Source: Arachidicoccus terrestris (lineage in GTDB: Bacteria > Bacteroidota > Bacteroidia > Chitinophagales > Chitinophagaceae). From it: a stretch of 64,000 bases of DNA. A program made the position numbers and the translations under genes. Position 1 is the stretch's first letter, and every line of letters begins with the position of its first letter. The stretch lies in the NCBI RefSeq assembly GCF_020042345.1, contig NZ_CP083387.1, positions 682,001-746,000 on the forward strand. Direction: 5' to 3'. The notes beneath the pieces are model-generated. The model was given only the letters and a program-made list of their open reading frames with translations, ran no database searches and was not told the origin of the DNA. Of this stretch, positions 25,148 through 33,869 are shown piece by piece.

Positions 25148-25516
25148 TTGACGCTCCTGTTATGGCAGCGAAAATCCAAAGCCAATGCAAATGGCTACGC
25201 CCCTATTTACTGCTGGATAAGTATTGAAGGCCAAGAAGAACTCGCCACTGGAAGAAAAGCACATCTGGAGGAGTGGGATAATCAAACAAAAAAGGCAAAA
25301 AATTTTCCGGATAGCAAAAGAACCAATCTCCGGCTCAATCAAATAATATCCGACCTGGAACGGCATTACACCTTATTACAGTTAGAACATGAGCAGGTAA
25401 CACCACTTATGCTTAAGAACGTCTTTAATGGCCTTCCTGCGATGCATAGAAAAGGTTCTCCAAAGCATACTGTCCAGGCCCCCCACCCTATTGCAGGTAG
25501 CGGATATGAATATTGA
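25148..25516 (+). pseudogene. Tyrosine integrase, N-terminal stump 2
   Basis: A 122-residue frame opened by a TTG. QRKSKANANGYAPIYCWISI is the arm-binding domain of Bacteroidota integrases, followed by the start of the SAM-like core-binding domain (LRLNQIISDLERHYTLLQLE). The tail after about residue 105 is out of family, and the catalytic domain with R-H-R-Y residues is absent. An ATG at 25128 is out of frame with it, which suggests a lesion in the A run. It is not the same sequence as stump 1, so it comes from a different but related element. Confidence 0.7.
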
Positions 25517-25528
25517 ATCGCTTAGTAA

Positions 25529-26079
25529 GATGGTTGCCAAAAAGCTCAGATCAAGCCAATAGTGAACAATGCAATAATCAATTATTGGCGGTGTGGTAAT
25601 CTAGTGACAAATTTTGGTCATATTCACGGAGTTTTCGATGCTTTTAAGTATTTTGGTTCTGGCGTTGCAGGTAGTTTTGTCGGTGGTGCAACGATGAATT
25701 TTGCTTCGGCAGGGGGGATTACAGGGGATTGAATGCAATGATTGCCGGAGGTGGGTTACAGAATATGGCGGAAAGTGTAGTTCTGGGAGTTGTGGGAGGT
25801 GCGGTAAGTGGATAAATTAGCAGTGTATTGGCTAACATTTATAATATTCCTGGTGGTTTAATTAATGATGCTATATTTGGAGAAATTGGTGGGTTGGCTA
25901 GCGATGCAACTGTTGGAGGAATTCATGCTTCTTTACATGGAAATAATATTCTCAACGATGCAGTTCAAGGATTAATGCGAGGTAAGCTCGTTGATCGTTT
26001 TGGAAGCGAATATGGCAAAAGGCTGTCTATTCCTGAAGTTGGTTTAGGTCAAAGAACAATTCCGCCGTATTTGCGTTAA
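25529..26079 (+). pseudogene. C-terminal part of an Rhs-like polymorphic toxin, frame broken
   Basis: Three consecutive pieces read as one glycine-rich protein: NNAIINYWRCGNLVTNFGHI and FVGGATMNFASAGGI up to about 25730; then, after a frameshift, GLNAMIAGGGLQNMAES and VVLGVVGGAVSG; then, after a stop near 25815, SSVLANIYNIPGGLINDAI, HGNNILNDAVQGLMRGKLVD and the end at 26079. Such hydrophobic glycine-rich stretches precede the toxin tip in Rhs and related contact-delivered toxins. The N-terminal YD-repeat barrel is missing. Small genes of immunity type follow, which fits a displaced toxin cassette. The assignment is by pattern and position. Confidence 0.5.
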
Positions 26080-26203
26080 GATTATTATGCTTACGAAGCC
26101 CCTTAAACTACTAGGAGTGTTGCAATCAATTGCATCTCCAGTTTTTTTAGAAGGACAAACAAGTTTTGGTGTGCAATATCAAGTATTCAGAGTTTAGTTA
26201 ACT

Positions 26204-26518
26204 ATGGCTTTTTACGTGAAATACAAAGATAAAATAGATATGACAAAAGATGAATTATTAAAATTGTTGAATGAAGGATGGATTCCTCCTAATGCATATT
26301 CGTTGGGTTACGAAATCAAAAACTTGGCTACAAATATTCATACCCTTTCTAATGGTAAGTATTATGTGTTTAGTCTTGATGAGCGAGGAAATAAAACAAT
26401 TATAAAGACCGACATCGATACTATCGAAGAAGCATATGATGTTGTTTATAACAAATTTAAGGTAACAATGGAACGACGAAAGGAATTATATGGACCCCAA
26501 AAAAATAGGGACTTGTAG
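26204..26518 (+). CDS. Small hypothetical protein, possible immunity gene
   Basis: A 104-residue soluble protein with an intact frame. It starts MAFYVKYKDKIDMTKDELLK and contains many Lys, Asp, Glu and Tyr residues; no signal peptide. I do not recognise the family. It lies 124 bases downstream of a broken toxin tail on the same strand, the usual place for the cognate immunity protein, so that role is a reasonable guess. AT content is higher than in the housekeeping genes, consistent with transfer. Confidence 0.5.
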   Translation: MAFYVKYKDKIDMTKDELLKLLNEGWIPPNAYSLGYEIKNLATNIHTLSNGKYYVFSLDERGNKTIIKTDIDTIEEAYDVVYNKFKVTMERRKELYGPQKNRDL

Positions 26519-26774
26519 ACCTTCCCTAAATTGACCTTTGATAGCTTTATGTAACTTTCCTTTGGCATTTTTTTAGACTTTAGTAACTAAGAGAAAAACA
26601 AGGCGAGATGACATAGACCCCTCATACCTCACTATAGACAATCGAATAATGGGAATCAGACGGGTATTCAGCAGCACAAAAATATTGGACAACTAAATAA
26701 AACTATTAACATCGTAAAAACTACCAGACTTAAAAACAGCAAACCCTCAAAGATCAACCACTTAGTTCGTAACG

Positions 26775-26903
26775 GTGCAAATTATTGACGTAGGGGCTAG
26801 TTTTGGAAAGGGAGTAATAATAGGAGATGAAATTATAAAACCAATAGAATTAAAAATAACAATAGGCTCCGGTGAAACTGCAACATCGATCCTTCTCATC
26901 TAG
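26775..26903 (+). pseudogene. Possible second toxin C-terminal tail
   Basis: A 42-codon frame reading VQIIDVGASFGKGVIIGDE and ending in SGETATSILLI. The glycine pattern and the final TATSILLI resemble the ends of ADP-ribosyltransferase-like toxin tips, but this is weak. It ends 18 bases before the next small gene, repeating the toxin-tail plus small-gene arrangement seen at 25529-26518. Confidence 0.3.
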
Positions 26904-26921
26904 CCTAAAAAAATAAAAAAA

Positions 26922-27185
26922 ATGAAATTAATCGCAGTAAATCGAGTATTAGAAGTATATAGAAGAAGCGATGATGAACTTGTTTCGGAAATTCCGCTTA
27001 ATCTTTCCCTCGCTCAATTAAAAGAAATTGTAACACTGGAACCAGCGGACGATTATGAATTATACTGGCCTTATAAATTAACTTTCGAGCAAGTTGAGAA
27101 ATTAATTACTTTAGCAGAAATATCTTTAAATTTGGATTTTAAGTTATGCTCTTATGTTCTTGAATGCCATGGTATCTATGAGTAA
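26922..27185 (+). CDS. Small protein resembling DUF7683 immunity-like family
   Basis: An 87-residue acidic protein: RVLEVYRRSDDELVSEIPL, then LAQLKEIVTLEPADDYELYW and YKLTFEQVEKLITL. The alternation of a VYRR strand, an acidic helix and a (Y/W)PYxLTxEQ motif recalls small proteins annotated DUF7683, often found next to Rhs toxins. Recognition is moderate. It follows a possible toxin tail by 18 bases, so an immunity role is likely but inferred. Confidence 0.5.
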   Translation: MKLIAVNRVLEVYRRSDDELVSEIPLNLSLAQLKEIVTLEPADDYELYWPYKLTFEQVEKLITLAEISLNLDFKLCSYVLECHGIYE

Positions 27186-27341
27186 TAAACGACCTCGCGG
27201 CCAATTTTTAAGTAGGCTCTATTTGGCTCAATTACCAGTATTTAGTTCTACAATGTTATTTATATAATTAATATTATTTTAATATATATATGCTGAATTA
27301 TATTTGAATCTGGACAAGAGTTTACTTCGACTATAATAAAA

Positions 27342-27917
27342 GTGAGTAATTATTCGTTTAGAAAAAAACATCAAACACTAAAAGACATTCTTGCAACAAA
27401 TTATCCAATGTGGCCCCTTCGTTATTTGTCTTCGGCGATTGTATCGACCAACTATCACTATTTGCTCTACCTCTCTTTGCGCAAATGCTTTTATAGGTAT
27501 TCCCATCCAAAGGACATAGAAAAAGGAATCCTTTTTGATCAGACAATTAAGTTGAGTGGTTACTACGTTTCACAATATTACCCAAACAAATTAAGGTTGA
27601 TAAAATACAAGGATTTCGAAACAGACAAGGTTTTAATATTTCTAACAAACAACTTTAAATTAGATGCTGTAGAAATCGCAAAACTTTATCGAGCACGTTG
27701 GTTCATCGAAATTTTCTTCAGGTGGGTTAAGCAACATCTAAAAATAAAATTCTTTTGGGAACAATCTGAAAATGCCGTAAAAACGCAGGTATGGATAGCG
27801 GCGTCTGTTTATGTATTAGTTGCAATTGCAAAGAAGCAATTTAGGCCTCTACGGAATATTACAGGTTTTAAGCATCTCAAACCCTGTAAACCAACTGTTT
27901 CAGGATCTCAATCATAA
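27342..27917 (+). pseudogene. IS4-family transposase, truncated and rearranged
   Basis: A 191-residue frame. The start (FRKKHQTLKDILATNYPMWP) and the C-terminal half (KLDAVEIAKLYRARWFIEIF, FRWVKQHLKIKFFWE) are IS4-type DDE transposase, the latter the Y-(2)-R-(3)-E-(6)-K region with the catalytic Glu. The middle and the first Asp region are mostly deleted, and the last 15 residues shift out of frame (the family-like end NQLTLFDL follows in another frame). No terminal repeats were identified. A dead element. Confidence 0.7.
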
Positions 27918-28053
27918 TATTTCAAAGATCTAAATGATAATCAATTGACTCTGTTCGACTTATACCGCAACTCTAGAACTGGACAATAATGATTAAAATT
28001 CAATTTTCATACGAAATATGGTGTAAGCTTCCCAAAAATAGAACCTTTAGAGA

Positions 28054-28932
28054 TTAGATTTCTTCCCTCTCCTGGGGAAATTGATTGGGGGCGAGTGTAG
28101 CGGAGGCGTAGCCGGAGCGGAACGAGCCCCCAATCAATTTTTGGCCGCTTTCTTCCCGGTACCTCACCGGTGGAAGACCTCCTAATGAGTCGTGTGGCCG
28201 ATCGTGGTTATAGTCTTTTACAAACTCATCTGTGATATCTCTTACATCATCCAACGATTCAAAGATATAAGCATCCAGTACATTTTCTCTGTAAGTCCTA
28301 TTAAATCGCTCTATATAGCCATTCTGCATGGGTTTGCCAGGTTGGATGTACTGAAAAGTTATATCGTTTACTGCGCTCCAATGAGTCATTAACCCTGCTA
28401 TTAATTCCGGGCCATTATCCATACGAATATTCTGTGGTTTACCGTAGCGGTTGATTAGGTGGTTTAACACCCACACTACACGGCTACTTTTTAAGCTGTA
28501 ATCAACTTCTATGTACAATACTTCACGGTTATAGTCATCAATAACATTAAAACTTCTAAATTTAAGTCCATTGCTCAGAACGTCATTGGTGAAATCTATA
28601 CTCCAGCTCTGTGTAAAGGTCTCCGGAACAACTAATGGCTGCTTCTCTCTATTGGGCAGGCGGCGCTTACATTTGCGACGAAGAGACAGGCCAGCTTCCC
28701 GGTAAATGCGAAAGAGTCGTTTATGATTTACTATGACACCCTGGTTGCGGATGCGGCCATAAGCCTTCCAGAAACCCTCACGAGGATGATCTTCAGCATG
28801 CTTACGAAGTAAATCCACGTAAGTGCTGTCATCTTTGATTGATTTATAGTGCAATACGCTTCGACTTAAACCGAGAACCCGACAAGCCTTGCTCACTGAT
28901 TTTGGCAGTTCCTTACGTATTTCTTCTACCAA
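28054..28932 (-). CDS. IS3-family transposase orfB (DDE catalytic domain)
   Basis: A 292-residue catalytic half with helix-turn-helix-like HTH_21 region (KACRVLGLSRSVLHYKS, RIRNQGVIVNHKRLFRIYRE) and the rve integrase core: WSIDFTNDVL (first Asp), RMDNGPELI (second Asp), then GYIERFNRTYRE (Glu). It is normally made as an OrfAB fusion by -1 frameshifting at A-AAA-AAG (28965-28959) near the end of orfA. The -1 frame runs straight into this sequence (KKVVKPCHKRALVEEIRK). All catalytic residues are present. Confidence 0.93.
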   Translation of the reverse strand: MVEEIRKELPKSVSKACRVLGLSRSVLHYKSIKDDSTYVDLLRKHAEDHPREGFWKAYGRIRNQGVIVNHKRLFRIYREAGLSLRRKCKRRLPNREKQPLVVPETFTQSWSIDFTNDVLSNGLKFRSFNVIDDYNREVLYIEVDYSLKSSRVVWVLNHLINRYGKPQNIRMDNGPELIAGLMTHWSAVNDITFQYIQPGKPMQNGYIERFNRTYRENVLDAYIFESLDDVRDITDEFVKDYNHDRPHDSLGGLPPVRYREESGQKLIGGSFRSGYASATLAPNQFPQEREEI

Positions 28933-28952
28933 AGCCCTTTTGTGGCAAGGCT

Positions 28953-29219
28953 TTACAACTTTTTTTCGATTATGTATTTAGCGACATCAAGCTCCATTGC
29001 CAGATTGGCATACATACGTTTTAAGCGGGTATTTTCCTCCTCCAACTCCTTCACCCGTTTCATCTCACTAGCTTCCATGCCACCGTACTTTTTACGCCAA
29101 TTATAGAGTGTGGCTTTGCTTACGCCACGTTCTCGACTTATTTCCTCGGCACTTTTGCCGCCATCAAGCTCCTTTAAAATACTAGCGATCTGAGTCGCGC
29201 TAAATTGATTCTTCTTCAT
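28953..29219 (-). CDS. IS3-family transposase orfA (HTH protein)
   Basis: An 88-residue protein with a HTH_Tnp_1 domain (FSATQIASILKELDGGKSAE, EISRERGVSKATLYNWRKKYGG) and a leucine-zipper-like end (ELEEENTRLKRMYANLAME). It binds the element ends. The end of the gene carries the slippery heptamer A AAA AAG in the correct phase, followed by the stop codon TAA 6 bases later, as expected for programmed frameshifting into orfB. Confidence 0.92.
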   Translation of the reverse strand: MKKNQFSATQIASILKELDGGKSAEEISRERGVSKATLYNWRKKYGGMEASEMKRVKELEEENTRLKRMYANLAMELDVAKYIIEKKL

Positions 29220-29287
29220 ATTTGAACGGTTTAAAATTAAACAATTTTGTCTAATTCTAACTCGTTCTATTTAAAGGGGAGCTTACA

Positions 29288-30283
29288 ATGGCATTCAAAT
29301 TAAAAATGAAGAAGCAAAAATTGCCAATCCAAACATTCAGAAATAAGCTTAAACTAGCTCTGCCCTTTAGGCATGTTTTCAGAAGGGTAGATATCGCTTT
29401 TCTTATTCTTTTGTGTTTGACTAACACATCTTTATTGGCTCAAAAAGGAAATAGTCGGGTCAGGGACTCCCTTATGCTTGAAAAAGCGTATCTAAACAAT
29501 GATACGCCATTATTAAGAAAAATGTTGAATAAATGGTCGAAAAAAAGCATATCTAATAAAAAAATCACATGCAATAAAGCAAATGAAACGGCAGTAAAAA
29601 TATACCATCGTTTTATTGATAATTTTATGAACGGAATGCTTACGGGTATCCTTTATAACAGAGGCAACCAGTATTGCCGATTCATAAAATCACCTTACTT
29701 ATTTATCCAACCCAAATTTAAATATATATATGTTAGAAAAATATCTGATAGCCTTCGTTATGACGTTATAAAAATAGCTAAATTGGCTGTTACGCCGTAT
29801 CCAGAGTTATACCGGAACTTTGACCCACATTATATCCTTTCAGAGATAGACAAAATTGCTGATACAATCAAAAACCTTCCAGTCCAAATAAATAATGAAT
29901 TTTATAACCAGTTCAAAAATAAATACTATATTTTACCTATTTCTGCTTCGGAAGATTATCGAAAATGCTTGGTTAATTTTTGGGGATACATGGATATAAG
30001 AAGAGGGGTTACCGCAATTAGATACAATGATCCCGCACCTGAAGAAAAAAAACGAAGATTGGATTTTTTGAATAAAGCGCTATGTACAGATAAGCCGGAG
30101 GCAAAACTTATTTATTTTGATGAGGAATTGAAAATAAACAAAATTTATATTATTGACAATATGCAATATGCTGTCGTGACATATAGCATAATGGGGGGAT
30201 GTAATTACGTGGCCTTATATAATTTAGATAAGTTAGGTGATAAAGCATATACCCCTGTTTCTTACTGTATGAGTATAGAATAA
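29288..30283 (+). CDS. Secreted or membrane-anchored hypothetical protein beside the IS
   Basis: A 331-residue frame whose first ATG is formed by the target duplication of the IS; an alternative is ATG 29306 (MKKQKLPIQTFRNKLKLA). A hydrophobic segment at about residues 36-51 ends LLAQ, like a signal peptide with a long basic N-region. The mature part is lysine- and tyrosine-rich, with CNKANETA, GGCNYVALYNLDKLGD and paired cysteines. No family recognised. The insertion has probably separated the gene from its native promoter, so expression may depend on the IS. Confidence 0.6.
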   Translation: MAFKLKMKKQKLPIQTFRNKLKLALPFRHVFRRVDIAFLILLCLTNTSLLAQKGNSRVRDSLMLEKAYLNNDTPLLRKMLNKWSKKSISNKKITCNKANETAVKIYHRFIDNFMNGMLTGILYNRGNQYCRFIKSPYLFIQPKFKYIYVRKISDSLRYDVIKIAKLAVTPYPELYRNFDPHYILSEIDKIADTIKNLPVQINNEFYNQFKNKYYILPISASEDYRKCLVNFWGYMDIRRGVTAIRYNDPAPEEKKRRLDFLNKALCTDKPEAKLIYFDEELKINKIYIIDNMQYAVVTYSIMGGCNYVALYNLDKLGDKAYTPVSYCMSIE

Positions 30284-30425
30284 TTATTTTTACCAATTTA
30301 ATAACCCTTGTCAATTTAATTGGGGCTGTCTGATATCAATACATCTTATAATAAAAAATACGAGCAAAATCACCTTCCGACAGGATCCCTAAAAGTGTGT
30401 AAATCGAAAATCAAGGGTTGAAAAT

Positions 30426-30985
30426 TTAAGTAGCTAAACTTTCAATCTGTCCCCAAAAATTCCCACCGGAGACATCCAGATTATAACTGGACATATAAGA
30501 AGGCTTGAACAAGACTTTCTGCCAGTTGGTTCCCTGTCTTAAAAAGCTCGGATTGACAAAATATTCATTCACGCCCCATCCAAAAATGTCATAGAGTGCG
30601 TTCAGATGCGTGGGCGTACTGAGGCAGGTTCATCATCGGCAAATATTTCTGCAGGTTTTGCCTTCCCAAACGCGCGTCAAAACGAATGCTTGGGGCACTC
30701 ATTCTCCCTTGCTTGTTCGTAATCAAAATAACGCCGTTTGTACCCTGAGAGCCATATATAGCCGTAGCAGGTGCCTCTTTTAAAATCTCAATCTTTTCGA
30801 TATCGGAGGGATTGATAAAGGAAAATGCATCACTTGTAAAACTCACCCGTCCCTAAATTCATAATCACTCCGTCGATAACAAAAATCGGTTCATTAGTCG
30901 AGTTGATAGATCCAAGGCCTCTGATCTGAATAGAGATACCACCTTCGGGAAGCCCGGTATTCATACTGAATAAAGAAAAATATTA
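30426..30985 (-). pseudogene. SusC/RagA-type TonB receptor, plug-domain fragment
   Basis: In the coding direction: GISIQIRGLGSINSTNEPIF and VIDGVIMNLGT (to about 30845); then, after a frameshift, INPSDIEKIEILKEAPATAI, YGSQGTNGVILITNKQG and PQYAH; then, after another shift, GTNWQKVLFKPSYMSS and NLDVSGGNF, and stop. These are the plug-domain hallmarks of SusC outer-membrane transporters (usually about 1,000 residues). Only about 180 residues remain, with two frame breaks and neither barrel nor signal peptide. Confidence 0.85.
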
Positions 30986-31010
30986 TCGAGATTGTAGGTA
31001 TGAATCTACC

Positions 31011-31457
31011 TCAATACATAAATGTCTTGTTCTTGCCAAATGTCATAGTGGTAAATGACCTTATCCGATTATCTTCTATTAACACATTATGAAAAATGGT
31101 ATCATTATAAAAAAGAACATAAATTTGCTTATCATCTACACTTTGGTCAATTATTGTCCGTCGTTCTGTTGGCAACTGTCTGTATGTTTTAATAGATATC
31201 TTATCAATATCAATCTTTCTCAATTCCCTTTTCAAAAAAGGTATATAAATTTCTTGGAACTTAAGGTAATTTGAATCATTCGTTTTATACATAAAACTTT
31301 CGATTATGCCTTTGGTATCTAAAGAATCATTTTTAACGTTTAATAAAAAACGATTTATAAGCATTAAGTTTTTTTGCTTCTGGCTTACACATTGAGTAAT
31401 AGTGAAAGAAGAAACAAGACAAACTATAAAAAGAATTAGACCAAATTTTAATTTCAT
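31011..31457 (-). CDS. Putative lipoprotein, unknown function
   Basis: The start is chosen at 31457 (MKLKFGLILFIVCLVSSFTI), which gives a signal peptide ending TQC, a plausible lipobox cysteine at residue 23; the longer frame from 31499 adds 14 unlikely residues. The mature protein (about 125 residues) is basic and rich in Lys, Ile and Asp, with no known motif. It lies inside the decayed region between SusC and IS630 remnants, but its own frame is intact. AT-rich compared with the housekeeping genes. Confidence 0.55.
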   Translation of the reverse strand: MKLKFGLILFIVCLVSSFTITQCVSQKQKNLMLINRFLLNVKNDSLDTKGIIESFMYKTNDSNYLKFQEIYIPFLKRELRKIDIDKISIKTYRQLPTERRTIIDQSVDDKQIYVLFYNDTIFHNVLIEDNRIRSFTTMTFGKNKTFMY

Positions 31458-31643
31458 ATATTTTCTAGCTATATTATACATTAAGTGAACGACTCTCACT
31501 TGTAAATGATGAATTGTTTAATAATCCTAAATCTTTACCTAATGCCCGCCTGGACTAATTCCACCTCTTTCAAGAATTCCTCTCTCTATTGTATAAAACT
31601 AAAGATATATTAATCGTTTAGTAAAATAGTATACCAAAAATGT

Positions 31644-31950
31644 CTATGCGGCGTATTTGACATCCTCTTGATGGAAATATTTTTTCACCTGCCTTTTATC
31701 ATTTTTTCAACTTTTCATAAAACTCTCTACATCGTCACGCATTTGTTCTTTATTGATCGGCCTCTTTTTGCCTATGACATTTGTTTTTACATCTTGATTC
31801 AAATATCCCTGTGCGTTAAGCTCAGGGCTATATGGAGGAATAAAGAATACTTCAATTCCATTTTAATTTTCACTTAACCACTCCTTAACCATTTTAGTTT
31901 TATGAGCTGAATGGCCGTCCGTTACAAAGAATGGATTGACTGCGACAAAT
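31644..31950 (-). pseudogene. IS630-family transposase, C-terminal remnant
   Basis: In the coding direction: VAVNPFFVTDGHSAHKTKMV and KEWLSEN, a stop, then IEVFFIPPYSPELNAQGYLN, QDVKTNVIGKKRPINKEQMR and VKKYFHQEDVKYAA. This is the last third of an IS630-type DDE transposase (the second Asp region and the PPYSPELN motif with the final acidic residue). Stops and frame changes make it inactive. No intact ends found. Confidence 0.8.
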
Positions 31951-31959
31951 TGATGTTGT

Positions 31960-32144
31960 CATCCCAAAATGCCCTATTATGCAACGAAGCGATTACCAGG
32001 TTGTCCTCAGAAAACGGATTTACCAAAAATGGTTCTGAGACAAATTCTGTCTGCATTTAGGTTTAAAGGTGTCCCGGCGGCTAATAGCTGGCTCATACCC
32101 ATGCTCCAAACGAAGCATACGATCAACAGTAAATATCTTTTCAT
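31960..32144 (-). pseudogene. Signal-peptide-bearing stump, possibly of a SusC-type protein
   Basis: MKRYLLLIVCFVWSMGMSQL is a clear signal peptide of Bacteroidota outer-membrane proteins; the frame stops about 45 residues later. A second frame (FVSEPFLVNPFSEDNLVIAS) overlaps and cannot be assigned. It may be the beginning of the receptor whose plug lies at 30426-30985, with other sequence inserted between, but that is uncertain. Confidence 0.35.
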
Positions 32145-32255
32145 TTCTATTCCCGGAATTTTAAAAGTTAATATTTTTTGGTAAAATTTATATAGTTGAT
32201 ATCCTTCAGGGCTCTATATTTTAATATATACAGTCTTGATGTTTTTATTATCCAA

Positions 32256-33869
32256 CTACTCTTTCATAAACCGCTTTCTATTGCCTTTGGCATCTACAAT
32301 AAAATAAATGCCTGACGGAAGACTGCGGATATCTATAATAGTCTTCGCTCCGCTTGATATCTGCTTAAGAACCGCTTTGCCCGCACTATTGAATATCTGA
32401 ATGTCACCAGAGGCATCAGTCACCGTTACAGATGCGCTGGCAGGGTTCGGATAAACCGTTATACCGCCGTTTTCATCAGCTCTTATAGAGACCACCGGGC
32501 TATACGCAATCTTTCCTTCTATATCTATTTGCTTTAACCGGTAATAAACAGTTGAAACATTATAACTGTGCGTATCGATATATCTGTACCTGGAAGTACT
32601 GCCCTTGGCTGCGACAAAATCAATCCCGGTAAAGTCCTTACCGTTTGTACTTACCTCAACCTGAAAACCCTTGCTATTTGTTTCTTCGCCTGTAGCCCAA
32701 TCCAGACGGTTGCCGTTTGACGTAAAAGTGGCGGTAAACGAAATAAAATGAACCGGCATCGCGGCAGACAAATCAAATTTGTATATGACACCTTTGCCGT
32801 TTGCTCCACCCTGACCAGTCATACCATAAAGGCTATTGTTTACAGATATTAAACTGCCATAACCAGGAGCGGCTCCATCGGTGCCGACAAAGTCATGCAT
32901 ACTTATAAATCCGGTGCCGTCCAGATTTACTTTAAAGATATTGCCATAGGTATTTAGCCCGCCATTAAATGTCGTGCCATACAGATAATTTCCATCTCTA
33001 AAGAGTGTACTCAGCGGAGTCGCGCCATCAATACCGTTAAAATCGTATATACTGGTAAAACTGTTATCTGCTATACTCAATTTGAAAATATTTCCATTGT
33101 TGTTAAGTCCGCTTCCCGATGTCATACCATACAGATACCCGTCCTGGATAATAAGCGAACCATAAGGATTTGCGCCGTCCGTACCACTAAAGTTATGCAT
33201 ATTAGTGAGGGAGCCATCGATCTTACTTATTTTAAAAATATTGCCGTAGAAGTTTCCGCCAAAATAGGTCATACCATAAAGATACGCCCCATCACCAACA
33301 AGCGATCCATAAGGGGTGCCGCCATCACTGCCGTTAAAGTCGTGCATATCGACAAATCCGGAACCGTCTTTATTTATTTTAAAAACCGTACCATCTCCGG
33401 CCGTCCCTCCAAAAGTGGTCATACCATACAGACTATCCCCGTCGATGACAAGTGAACCATATGGATTGGCACCACCTGCACCATCAAAATCATGCATATC
33501 GGTCAGGACACCTCCGGATTTATTTATTTTAAAAATATTGCCATTATCAAATGCCCCTCCACTAGGCGTCATACCATAGAGATAATCGCCATCCATAATG
33601 AGTGACCCATAAGGATATCTCCCGTCGGTGCCGTTAAAATAGTATATATCCGTGAGTGTTCCGTCGGCTAAACTTACTTTAAAAATAGTGCCCATTCCAT
33701 ATGTCCCACCCCGGTTGGTCACTCCATACAAATATGCGCCGTCACTGATCAGCGAGCTATAGGGTTTCTCACCGTCATTGCCGTTAAAGCTATGCACAAC
33801 AGCATACTGCGCACGGGCGCTGCACGCCCAAAATAATACCACAAAAAGAAGTCTTATGTTTTTTTTCAT
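32256..33869 (-). CDS. Secreted GloVer-repeat protein with type IX secretion tail
   Basis: A 537-residue protein. Signal peptide at residues 1-20 (LLFVVLFWACSARAQ). Residues 22-370 contain about eight repeats of roughly 47 residues of the form YGSLI.DG.YLYGMT..GG....GNIFKI, the GloVer tandem repeat, which should make a beta-propeller. Residues 380-465 are an immunoglobulin-like linker common before sorting tails (FTATFTSNGNRLDWATGEET). The last 75 residues are a type A sorting domain (ITVYPNPASASVTVTDASG ... FIVDAKGNRKRFMKE) for export through the type IX system to the cell surface. The function of the propeller is unknown; probably binding. Confidence 0.88.
   Translation of the reverse strand: MKKNIRLLFVVLFWACSARAQYAVVHSFNGNDGEKPYSSLISDGAYLYGVTNRGGTYGMGTIFKVSLADGTLTDIYYFNGTDGRYPYGSLIMDGDYLYGMTPSGGAFDNGNIFKINKSGGVLTDMHDFDGAGGANPYGSLVIDGDSLYGMTTFGGTAGDGTVFKINKDGSGFVDMHDFNGSDGGTPYGSLVGDGAYLYGMTYFGGNFYGNIFKISKIDGSLTNMHNFSGTDGANPYGSLIIQDGYLYGMTSGSGLNNNGNIFKLSIADNSFTSIYDFNGIDGATPLSTLFRDGNYLYGTTFNGGLNTYGNIFKVNLDGTGFISMHDFVGTDGAAPGYGSLISVNNSLYGMTGQGGANGKGVIYKFDLSAAMPVHFISFTATFTSNGNRLDWATGEETNSKGFQVEVSTNGKDFTGIDFVAAKGSTSRYRYIDTHSYNVSTVYYRLKQIDIEGKIAYSPVVSIRADENGGITVYPNPASASVTVTDASGDIQIFNSAGKAVLKQISSGAKTIIDIRSLPSGIYFIVDAKGNRKRFMKE

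Larger units (their letters stand above)
28022..29287 (-). mobile_element. Complete IS3-family insertion sequence (1,266 bp)
   Basis: The ends TGTAAGCTTCCC (28022) and GGGGAGCTTACA (29276-29287) are inverted repeats with one mismatch. They are flanked by a 4-bp target duplication ATGG (28018-28021 and 29288-29291). It encodes orfA and orfB with a frameshift heptamer between them, so it looks intact and possibly still mobile. A truncated relative lies at 24036-24301. Confidence 0.93.

Noticed and set aside
32800-33800. Regular repeats that could suggest a CRISPR array
   Set aside because: The period (about 140 bases) and coding content show they are protein repeats; no spacers and no cas genes.
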